From an uncultured Prevotellaceae bacterium (lineage in GTDB: Bacteria; Bacteroidota; Bacteroidia; Bacteroidales; Bacteroidaceae), in NCBI GenBank assembly GCA_902780635.1, contig CACZGH010000006.1, forward strand, positions 81,444 through 145,443: a DNA stretch of 64,000 nucleotides, read 5' to 3'. Made by a program: the position numbers and the translations under genes. Every line of letters starts with the position of its first letter. Positions within the stretch are counted from its first letter, which is position 1. Below, one piece after another: positions 34,970 to 42,184 of the stretch. Under the pieces are notes generated by a model. The model saw only the letters and a list, made by a program, of their open reading frames with translations. It was not told the DNA's origin and did no database searches.

Positions 34970-36652
34970 ATGAGAAAGATCTTTTTGCTGGCACTACTGT
35001 CACTGATGGCAGGAGCCGGACAGGCACAAACCATCGCTCCTGACAAGGAGGGGATGGAGCAAAGTGCCCAGGAGTGGACCAAAGAAGTGGTGATGGGGTG
35101 GAACCTCGGCAACTCACTGGAATGTCCGAACAATGAGACTGAGTGGGGCAACCCCAAGACCACCAAGGCGATGATACACACCGTGGCCGAGGCAGGGTTT
35201 AATGCCATTCGCATCCCGGTGAGGTGGATCAACCATGTGACCAACCAGACCGACATGGCCATCAACGCCGCCTGGCTGGAAAGGGTGAAAGAAGTGGTGG
35301 ACTGGTGCTTGGAGGAGGATATGTATGTGATCATCAACACACACCATGAGGAATGGCTCGACCGTAACCCCTTCTACAGCAAGCAGGTGGAGAATAATCG
35401 AAAGTTGGCCGCCCTGTGGACCAACATCGCCACTTACTTCCGCGACTATGGAGAGAAACTGATCTTCGCCGGCACCAATGAGACGACCGTCAACTGGGCA
35501 GCGCCCAACGCTGAACAGCAGACGGTGCAGAACAGTTACAACCAGACGTTCGTGGATGCCGTGCGAGAGACGGGTGGCAAGAACTACTACCGCAACCTCG
35601 TGGTGCAGACATTCGCCTGCAGCCCTTATCATGGTCTGAATGGATTCACCATCCCCGACGACAAGGTGGAGGGAAGACTGAGCGTGGAGTTCCATTACTA
35701 CGACCCCTATGAATATTGCGGCAATTGCACTTATTATTATTGGGGCAACGCCTATAAGGACAAAGGTAAGATCCTGACCAGCAGCACCGAACAGACCATC
35801 ACCAACCTCTTCAACCAGATACGCAACACCTGGGGGAAGAAAGGCCTGGGCGTGGTGATGGGAGAGTATGGCGTGGCCAACCACTTCACCGAGGACGACA
35901 AGGAGACACAGATGGAGAATATGCAGTATTATCTCAAATGTGTGGTCTCGGAGGCTCGTGAGCATGGGTTTGCCGCCTTCGTATGGGACAACAACGCTTT
36001 CAACAACGGGCCGGAGAATTTCGGCATCTTCAAAAGATGGCAGAACATGGCGGTGGGCAACACCTATTTCCTGAAAGGTATTACCGAAGGTGCCGGAGCG
36101 GAATACAAGGAACCTGATAACCCTGGTGAAGACCCTGATGCAGGAAAAGAAGGGGTGACTTTCTGGGAGGGCGACGCGGTGCTCGACTGGGGCAATGGTT
36201 TGCAACTGACGATACCCGCATCGGTCTTTGAGGGAAAGGGAGATGACGTGCAACTGGTGATGTATTACACACAGGAATATACCGACTATGATGACCTCCA
36301 ACTCTTTTATGGCGACTGGAGCTCGATGGTGACTTTCCGTGTGGGGGAGGCTGAGTTTACGGGCGATTTCATCCCCAGCAGCTATTATGCCACAGGGACG
36401 GGCATCGACCACATCACCCCGATCTCTTTTAGCAAGAGTGTCTTGAACACCATCTTGCAACGGGGCGTCGTCGTTCAGGGACATGGCATCCGACTCACCA
36501 AAGTAGTGCTGACCTCTCCCTCCGGCGTGCGGGAGATGACAGCAGGAGTCTCCTCTGATGGCCACTTCTATACCCTGGATGGGAAGAAGGTCGTAAAACC
36601 CTTACACAAAGGCGTTTATATCCAGAATGGAAAGAAGAGAGTCATTCACTAA
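34970..36652 (+). CDS. Secreted GH5 endo-beta-1,4-glucanase
   Basis: A 560-residue glycoside hydrolase family 5 enzyme, probably subfamily 4 (endoglucanase or xyloglucanase). Signal peptide 1-20 (GQAQ). The (beta/alpha)8 barrel runs from about 35 to 370 with GWNLGNSLE, RIPVRW, NTHHEEW, acid/base Glu171 in GTNE and nucleophile Glu299 in MGEYGV. The acid motif reads NET rather than NEP. After residue 385 a linker leads to a beta-sandwich domain (possible CBM), and the last 35 residues (FYTLDGKKV, HKGVYIQNGK) are a Prevotella-type C-terminal tail. Start chosen at the signal peptide; an earlier in-frame GTG is rejected. Confidence 0.92.
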   Translation: MRKIFLLALLSLMAGAGQAQTIAPDKEGMEQSAQEWTKEVVMGWNLGNSLECPNNETEWGNPKTTKAMIHTVAEAGFNAIRIPVRWINHVTNQTDMAINAAWLERVKEVVDWCLEEDMYVIINTHHEEWLDRNPFYSKQVENNRKLAALWTNIATYFRDYGEKLIFAGTNETTVNWAAPNAEQQTVQNSYNQTFVDAVRETGGKNYYRNLVVQTFACSPYHGLNGFTIPDDKVEGRLSVEFHYYDPYEYCGNCTYYYWGNAYKDKGKILTSSTEQTITNLFNQIRNTWGKKGLGVVMGEYGVANHFTEDDKETQMENMQYYLKCVVSEAREHGFAAFVWDNNAFNNGPENFGIFKRWQNMAVGNTYFLKGITEGAGAEYKEPDNPGEDPDAGKEGVTFWEGDAVLDWGNGLQLTIPASVFEGKGDDVQLVMYYTQEYTDYDDLQLFYGDWSSMVTFRVGEAEFTGDFIPSSYYATGTGIDHITPISFSKSVLNTILQRGVVVQGHGIRLTKVVLTSPSGVREMTAGVSSDGHFYTLDGKKVVKPLHKGVYIQNGKKRVIH

Positions 36653-36667
36653 AACCATCTTGACAGG

Positions 36668-37594
36668 ATGAAAAAAGCGATATGGGCCATCGTTCTGATG
36701 GCAATGATAGCAGGCGCGTTGTACACAGGTTGCCGTAATAGACAACAGCAGGCGAATGGACAGGACTCCATCACGCAGACATTCCTCAATGGCAGCGACG
36801 CTTCGGGGGTGGAGAGCACCACGGCAGAGAATAACGAAGCTGCGGCAAAGAAGAAGAAATGGCCTAAGGGCATGGAGATACCCGCTCCGATGACTGGCAC
36901 GGCGGAACAACTGCTGCGGCGTGACGGCTATACCACGTCGTACAACAAAGACCGCAAGATACCCAACTGGGTGGCGTGGCATCTGACCGCTGCTCACAGC
37001 AAAGGTGACAGTCAGCGTGACGATATGATGTTCACGGAGGATGAGGACGTGCCGTACCCTCGTGCCACCGACGATGACTACTACAACTCCCGTTATGACC
37101 GTGGCCATATGTGTCCGGCAGGTGACAACAAATGGGACCGACGGGCACAGATGCAGACATTCTTGTTCACAAACATCTGTCCGCAGAACCATGGACTGAA
37201 CAAAGGCGACTGGAACGATCTGGAAATACAGTGCCGTTACTGGGCAAGGGCACTGGGCGATATCTATATCGTGACAGGGCCGGTGTTTTATCATGGGGTG
37301 CAGAAAACCATCGGCAGGCACCAAGTGGCGGTGCCCGACGCTTTCTTCAAGGTGCTGCTCTGCGACCGTGGAAAGGCTAAAGCCATCGGCTTCATCTATC
37401 CCAACAGGGGTGGGCACAAGAAGATGAAAGAGTATGTGTGCCCGGTGGATGAGATAGAACGCATCACTGGCATCGATTTCTTCCCTGCTTTGGACGACAG
37501 GGTGGAGAATGTGGTCGAGGCGGAAGAGGAACAAAAAATGATTGACGACTGGCAAGTCTACAAGGCCAAATCATACAGGAATTATTCAAAATGA
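36668..37594 (+). CDS. Exported DNA/RNA non-specific endonuclease (NUC1 family)
   Basis: A 308-residue lipoprotein-type nuclease. The N-terminus is a signal with lipobox YTGC (Cys22), followed by a low-complexity spacer. The beta-beta-alpha-metal catalytic core carries DRGH at 144-147 and the metal Asn region TNICPQNHGLNKGDW. These enzymes degrade extracellular DNA and RNA for nutrition. It starts 15 bases after the GH5 stop, so it is probably in one transcript with it. Confidence 0.92.
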   Translation: MKKAIWAIVLMAMIAGALYTGCRNRQQQANGQDSITQTFLNGSDASGVESTTAENNEAAAKKKKWPKGMEIPAPMTGTAEQLLRRDGYTTSYNKDRKIPNWVAWHLTAAHSKGDSQRDDMMFTEDEDVPYPRATDDDYYNSRYDRGHMCPAGDNKWDRRAQMQTFLFTNICPQNHGLNKGDWNDLEIQCRYWARALGDIYIVTGPVFYHGVQKTIGRHQVAVPDAFFKVLLCDRGKAKAIGFIYPNRGGHKKMKEYVCPVDEIERITGIDFFPALDDRVENVVEAEEEQKMIDDWQVYKAKSYRNYSK

Positions 37595-37656
37595 GAGGAA
37601 AAATTTCCTCAGGTGAAAAAAAATCATTATCTTTGCACACTCATTTTTAACTAAGC

Positions 37657-38493
37657 ATGGCTCAACACCTTAACTCATCTGTTGAGCAAATGCTAAACTT
37701 GAAAAGCGTGAAAATAGAAGAAGTGGTGAATGCCCTTGAACGATTCGCGCCTCTGCCCTTGCAGGAAGACTTCGATAATGCCGGCCTGCAAGTAGGATTG
37801 ACAGAGACGGAAGTATCAGGGGCATTATTGTGTCTTGACGTGACGGAGAAAGTGCTGGATGAGGCCATCGCACTGGGGTGCAATCTCGTGGTGTCGCACC
37901 ATCCGTTAGTATTCCGTGCCCTGAAAAGGGTGTCGGACTCCAACTATGTGCAGCGATGTGTCATCAAGGCCATCAAGCACGATATCACCATCGTGTCGAT
38001 GCATACCAATATGGACAATGCACTGGACGGGGTGAACTTCAAAATAGCAGAGAAAATGGGGCTGCAAGGGGTACACTTTTTCGCCCAAAAGACCGTAGGC
38101 GACATCGAGGGCGGCAGTGGCGTCGTCGGTGACCTGCCAGTGCCCATGGACGCCCGTGACTTCATCTCCATGCTGAAGACCACTTTCGGTGTGGCGTGCG
38201 TCGAGGCCAACGAGTTGCTGGCCCGTCCCATACGACGGGTGGCCATCTGCGGTGGGGCAGGGGCTTTCCTGCTCAGCGACGCCATCCGTGAGGGGGCCGA
38301 TGCCTTCGTGACGGGAGAGATGCACTACCACGACTACTTCGACCATGAGCAGGAGGTGCAGATTTGCGTCATCGGCCACTACCAGAGCGAACAATACACT
38401 AAAGAGATATTCCAATCTATCATTGAGGAGAGATGTGAGGGAGTGAAATGCTATCAAAGCTCCGTCAACACCAATCCCATCAATTATTTCTAA
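37657..38493 (+). CDS. Nif3/YbgI-family dinuclear metal protein
   Basis: A 278-residue member of the Nif3-like family, which forms hexameric toroids with a two-metal site. Visible metal and fold motifs are FDNAGLQVG near the N-terminus, VSHHPLVF and SMHTNMDNALDGVN, and a late GEMHYHDYF. The metabolic role of the family is not settled; GTP cyclohydrolase-type activity has been proposed. Six bases after its stop comes a zinc-ribbon coiled-coil protein, the usual partner in Bacteroidetes and other phyla. A TATCTTTG box (37628-37635) lies just upstream. Confidence 0.93.
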   Translation: MAQHLNSSVEQMLNLKSVKIEEVVNALERFAPLPLQEDFDNAGLQVGLTETEVSGALLCLDVTEKVLDEAIALGCNLVVSHHPLVFRALKRVSDSNYVQRCVIKAIKHDITIVSMHTNMDNALDGVNFKIAEKMGLQGVHFFAQKTVGDIEGGSGVVGDLPVPMDARDFISMLKTTFGVACVEANELLARPIRRVAICGGAGAFLLSDAIREGADAFVTGEMHYHDYFDHEQEVQICVIGHYQSEQYTKEIFQSIIEERCEGVKCYQSSVNTNPINYF

Positions 38494-38498
38494 AAAAC

Positions 38499-39323
38499 AT
38501 GGCAAAAAAAGAACCTACAGAAATGTCGGTCGAGGACAAGCTGAAAGCATTGTATCAGCTGCAGACCACACTCTCGGCCATTGACGAGAAAAGAGCACTG
38601 AGAGGCGAACTGCCTCTTGAAGTTCAGGACCTGGAAGATGAAATCGAGGGCCTCTCTACACGTATTGAGAAGATTCAGAATGAGATCGAAGAGTTCCGTA
38701 CGGCCATCTCACAGAAAAAGGCTGACATCGCAGAGGCTGAGGCCAGCGTGGCACGTTATCAGACACAGCTCAACGATGTGAAGAACAACCGCGAGTATGA
38801 TATGCTCAACAAGGAAATTGAGTTCCAGACCTTGGAGATAGAGTTGTGCAACAAGAAAATACGTGAGGCTCTCGTCAGAATCGATGAGCGCACCGCAGTG
38901 TTGGAGCAGAACCAGGAACAGGTGAGAGACCGCCGGGTGGCTCTGGAGGAAAAGAAGAGCGAGCTGGACGAGATCATGCAGGAGACCCGTGAAGAGGAGG
39001 AGAAACTGAAGGAGAAGGCTAAAGAGCTCGAACTGAAGATTGAGCCGCGCCTGCTGATGAGTTTCAAGCGCATCCGTAAGAACGCACGCAATGGTCTGGG
39101 CGTGGTCTATGTGCAGCGTGACGCCTGTGGTGGCTGTTTCAACAAAATCCCGCCACAGCGGCAGTTGGACATCAAGATGCACAAGAAAATCATCGTCTGT
39201 GAGTATTGTGGACGCATCATGATCGATCCCGAACTGGCTGGTGTCAACACCGCAACCGAGGAGAAGCCCAAGACCAAGCGCGCCTCACGCAGCCGCAAAA
39301 AGGCAGAAGAGACCGAGGGCTAA
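38499..39323 (+). CDS. C4 zinc-ribbon coiled-coil protein (DUF164/zf-RING_7)
   Basis: A 274-residue protein: residues about 10-195 are a long coiled coil rich in Glu and Lys, and residues about 205-250 hold a zinc ribbon with CGGC and CEYC pairs. A lysine/arginine-rich tail follows. Family members bind RNA or DNA in some bacteria, and function is unproven here. It starts 6 bases after the Nif3 gene stop, at MAKKEPTE; a longer start inside nif3 is rejected. A strong hairpin follows 58 bases later. Confidence 0.9.
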   Translation: MAKKEPTEMSVEDKLKALYQLQTTLSAIDEKRALRGELPLEVQDLEDEIEGLSTRIEKIQNEIEEFRTAISQKKADIAEAEASVARYQTQLNDVKNNREYDMLNKEIEFQTLEIELCNKKIREALVRIDERTAVLEQNQEQVRDRRVALEEKKSELDEIMQETREEEEKLKEKAKELELKIEPRLLMSFKRIRKNARNGLGVVYVQRDACGGCFNKIPPQRQLDIKMHKKIIVCEYCGRIMIDPELAGVNTATEEKPKTKRASRSRKKAEETEG

Positions 39324-39380
39324 TGCTCAACGAAAGGACTTGATCCTTTAGTTTTATATTTTTATACCCTTGCGGCTTCA

Positions 39381-39418
39381 TTTCTCTTGTGCGGCCTAAA
39401 TAGACCGCACAAGAGAAA
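39381..39418 (+). terminator. Strong terminator-like hairpin
   Basis: Perfect 14-bp arms (TTTCTCTTGTGCGG and its complement) around a 10-base loop, 58 bases after the zinc-ribbon gene. There is no long U tract, so termination is likely but not certain. Confidence 0.7.
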
Positions 39419-39419
39419 A

Positions 39420-39532
39420 CCATCTGAAACCATCTATTTTTGATTGATAGATGAAGAAAGGGAGAGTCTTACGAATACGAAGTCGGGACAGCCATCTGAA
39501 ACCATCTATTTCTGATTGATAGATGAAGAAAG
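39420..39532 (+). repeat. Two 41-bp direct repeats with inner hairpin at the RAYT start
   Basis: Copies at 39420-39460 and 39492-39532 differ at one base and are spaced by 72 bases. Each contains CATCTAT and ATAGATG arms around a 9-base loop. The second copy supplies the start codon of the RAYT-like gene; the first supplies an in-frame upstream ATG that meets a stop just before it. Confidence 0.85.
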
Positions 39533-40542
39533 AGACCTTTGAGCAGCAGAAAACTTTTGCGGGAGATAAAATCCCGTCGATGTCGCGCCGAAAGGTGGGG
39601 CATGACTATCAGCAAAGGCAGATCTATATGATCACGATGGTCACGGAAGGCCGTCGGCCGTTGTTGGGGAAGGTAGTAGGCAAAAGTGACGGACTGAAAG
39701 GTACGCCCGAAGAGCCGCATGTGGTACTGACAGAGCTAGGAGAACAGGTAGCCCACAATTGGCATGACATCGCCACCCGCTATCCACAAATAGAGGTGCT
39801 GGCCCTGCAGATGATGCCCGACCATTTTCATGGCATCCTTTTTGTCAAGGAGCATATAGAAAGGCCTTTAGGCAAGGTGCTCCTTGGTTTCAAGCAGGGC
39901 TGCAACAAGGCCTTTCGTTCCCTCGTTCCGTATGTTGCTGTATTACAGCAACAAACACGACAGCCCGACCGCAAGCACGGCCTCCTTTTTGAGCGCAGCT
40001 TCAACGACAAGCTGCTTCTGATGCCGGGCCAGCTGCAGCGATGGTATGACTACTTGGCCGACAACCCCCGCCGTTTATTGATGAAGCGAGAGCACCCTGA
40101 CCTCTTCCGCGTCCAGAGAGACCTGAAGATAGGCTCTCTGTCCTTCTCTGCCATTGGCAATCGTTTCTTGCTCCAGAGGCCGTCGCTGCTGCAGGTGCAG
40201 TGCTCGCGCCGCCTGACAGAGGAGGAGATACGTGCCAGAGTGGATGGTTATCTGAATGCTGCGGCCCAAGGCGCTGTCTTGGTGTCGCCCTCCATCTCTC
40301 CAGGAGAGAAAGCGGTGATGCGGGCCGCTTTCGATCGAGGTTTTCCCCTTATCATTTTACAAGAAAATGGCTTCACCGACTTGGCGAAGCCTGGTGGCCA
40401 ACGCATGGAAGCCTGCGCCGAAGGGCGACTATTGATATTGGCTCCCTGGCAGCACCATAACGAACGCGTCACCATCAGCAGAGACCAATGCCTCTCGCTC
40501 AACGAGATGGCTCGGCTGCTATGTGAAAGCCACTTTTGCTAA
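39523..40542 (+). CDS. RAYT-like HUH Y1 transposase domain fused to a DprA/SLOG-like domain
   Basis: A 339-residue protein. Residues about 30-215 are a Y1-transposase (REP-associated tyrosine transposase) domain with the HUH pair His101/His103 in MPDHFHG and a probable catalytic Tyr177 in WYDYLADNP. Such proteins nick and join single-stranded DNA at REP-type hairpins. Residues about 235-339 look like a Rossmann domain of the DprA/LOG (SLOG) superfamily: VSPSISPGEKAVM, then FPLIILQENGF and EACAEGRLLILAPW. The HUH call is firm, the SLOG call is by resemblance. The gene follows two direct repeats and contains a palindrome shared with another intergenic region. Confidence 0.82.
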   Translation: MKKETFEQQKTFAGDKIPSMSRRKVGHDYQQRQIYMITMVTEGRRPLLGKVVGKSDGLKGTPEEPHVVLTELGEQVAHNWHDIATRYPQIEVLALQMMPDHFHGILFVKEHIERPLGKVLLGFKQGCNKAFRSLVPYVAVLQQQTRQPDRKHGLLFERSFNDKLLLMPGQLQRWYDYLADNPRRLLMKREHPDLFRVQRDLKIGSLSFSAIGNRFLLQRPSLLQVQCSRRLTEEEIRARVDGYLNAAAQGAVLVSPSISPGEKAVMRAAFDRGFPLIILQENGFTDLAKPGGQRMEACAEGRLLILAPWQHHNERVTISRDQCLSLNEMARLLCESHFC

Positions 40543-40556
40543 AAAATCATAATAGT

Positions 40557-40587
40557 TTTGACATGTCGGAAATTTTGATTATTTTTG
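40557..40587 (+). promoter_or_regulatory. Promoter of aldA
   Basis: TTTG (40557-40560), 19 bases, then TATTTTTG (40580-40587), 53 bases before the aldA ATG. Confidence 0.7.
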
Positions 40588-40640
40588 TGCAATTATTAGG
40601 AAAACACTTAAATTAATTGTCAAACTAAAGCAAATACCGA

Positions 40641-42080
40641 ATGAAAGACTTGAAAATGTACATCAACGGCAAGTTCGTTGAAAGCAAATCAGGAAAATGG
40701 ATTGATGTGTTGAACCCATCTACAGAGGAGGTGATCAGCCGCCAGCCGGAAGGCACTGTGGAGGAGGTGGAAGAGGCGCTCGACGCCGCCAAGGCTGCCC
40801 AGAAAGCGTGGGCCAAGACTCCGGCCATTGAGCGTGCCGCCTATCTGAAGAAAATGGCTGATGGCATCCGCAAGCGTCAGGATGAGTTTGTCGACATCAT
40901 CATGCGCGAGCAGGGCAAGACACGTACATGGGCTACTGTGGAAGTGGCTGTGACTGCTGATTATTTCGACTATATGGCTTCTTTCGCCCGTCATATCGAG
41001 GGTGAGGTGATACCCAGCGACCGCCGTGGTGAGACCATCATGCTCTTCAAGGAGCCTATCGGTGTCGTGGCAGGTATCCTGCCCTGGAACTTCCCCTTCT
41101 TCTTGATCGCCCGTAAGGCAGGTGCCGCGCTGATCACAGGCTGTAGCATCGTGATCAAGCCGTCGCAGCTCACACCCGAGAACTGCTGTGAGTTTGCCAA
41201 GGTGGTGGACGAGACCGGTCTGCCTGCAGGCCTGTTCAACGTCATCACCGGCAAGGGCTCTGTCGTAGGCAACGCCCTCGCTGCCAGCGAGAAGATCGGC
41301 ATCGTGAGTGTGACGGGTAGTGTGGGTGCTGGAACGAGCATCATGAAGGCTGCCGCTGACAATATCACCAAGGTGTCGTTGGAGTTGGGTGGAAAGGCTC
41401 CTGCCATCGTCTGTAAAGACGCTGACCTGGAGGCTGCCGCACAGTGGATCGTAGACTCACGTATCGGCAACAACGGCCAGATCTGTAACAATGCAGAGCG
41501 TGTCTATGTACAGAAAGAAGTGAAGAAAGAGTTCACCGACATCCTCGTACGCAAGATGGAGGCCGTGAAGGTGGGTGATCCTTGCAAGGACGACACCGTG
41601 GACATGGGACCTCTGGTGGAGAAGCGTGCACTGGAGAGTGTGGAGGCCAAAGTGGCCAATGCCATCAAACAAGGCGCCAAACTGCTTTGCGGTGGCAAGA
41701 GAGTGGGGGAGAAAGGCTATTTCTATGCCGCTACCGTGCTCGACGACTGCAAGCAAGACTTCGACATCATCCATGAGGAGACCTTCGGACCGGTGCTCCC
41801 GCTCGTGGAGTTTGAGGATATCGACCAGGCCATCCGCTGGGCCAACGACGTGGAGTATGGCCTTGCCTCATCAGTGTTTACCAAGGACATCGACACCGCT
41901 GCCAAGGTGTGCCGCGAACTGGAGTTCGGCGAGGTCTATATCAACCGTGAGCACTTCGAGGCTATGCAGGGCTTCCATGCCGGTATGAAGAAGAGCGGTA
42001 TCGGTGGCGCTGATGGCAAGCATGGTGTGGAGGAATATCTTGTGACCAAGGTGGTCTATATGGACACACACTACGAGTAA
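40641..42080 (+). CDS. aldA: Lactaldehyde/glycolaldehyde dehydrogenase
   Basis: A 479-residue NAD-dependent aldehyde dehydrogenase very close to E. coli AldA throughout, for example ADYFDYMA, LPWNFPFFLIARK and FEAMQGFHAG. It oxidises L-lactaldehyde to lactate, typically in fucose or rhamnose use. Catalytic Cys282 lies in NNGQICN, and the general base is in LELGGKAP. It is a single gene with its own promoter and terminator; no fucose or rhamnose genes are adjacent. Confidence 0.92.
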   Translation: MKDLKMYINGKFVESKSGKWIDVLNPSTEEVISRQPEGTVEEVEEALDAAKAAQKAWAKTPAIERAAYLKKMADGIRKRQDEFVDIIMREQGKTRTWATVEVAVTADYFDYMASFARHIEGEVIPSDRRGETIMLFKEPIGVVAGILPWNFPFFLIARKAGAALITGCSIVIKPSQLTPENCCEFAKVVDETGLPAGLFNVITGKGSVVGNALAASEKIGIVSVTGSVGAGTSIMKAAADNITKVSLELGGKAPAIVCKDADLEAAAQWIVDSRIGNNGQICNNAERVYVQKEVKKEFTDILVRKMEAVKVGDPCKDDTVDMGPLVEKRALESVEAKVANAIKQGAKLLCGGKRVGEKGYFYAATVLDDCKQDFDIIHEETFGPVLPLVEFEDIDQAIRWANDVEYGLASSVFTKDIDTAAKVCRELEFGEVYINREHFEAMQGFHAGMKKSGIGGADGKHGVEEYLVTKVVYMDTHYE

Positions 42081-42103
42081 GCCAAGACGTTTGTAATGAT
42101 CAT

Positions 42104-42136
42104 AAAAAAGGCGTTCCTTCGAGGGAACGCCTTTTT
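42104..42136. terminator. Bidirectional terminator between aldA and the GH127 gene
   Basis: An AAAAAGGCGTTCC arm pairs with GGAACGCCTTTTT around a short UUCG-containing loop. The A tract before and T tract after allow it to act for both convergent genes. Confidence 0.9.
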
Positions 42137-42184
42137 CGTTGGGTGTCTATTTTTTTCGTTGGGTGTTTGTCTGTTGTTGGGTGT

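Noticed and set aside
35114-36565. 483-codon open frame antisense to the GH5 gene
   Set aside because: The opposite strand codes a GH5 enzyme with catalytic glutamates and a signal peptide; the antisense product has no recognisable domain and follows from codon bias.
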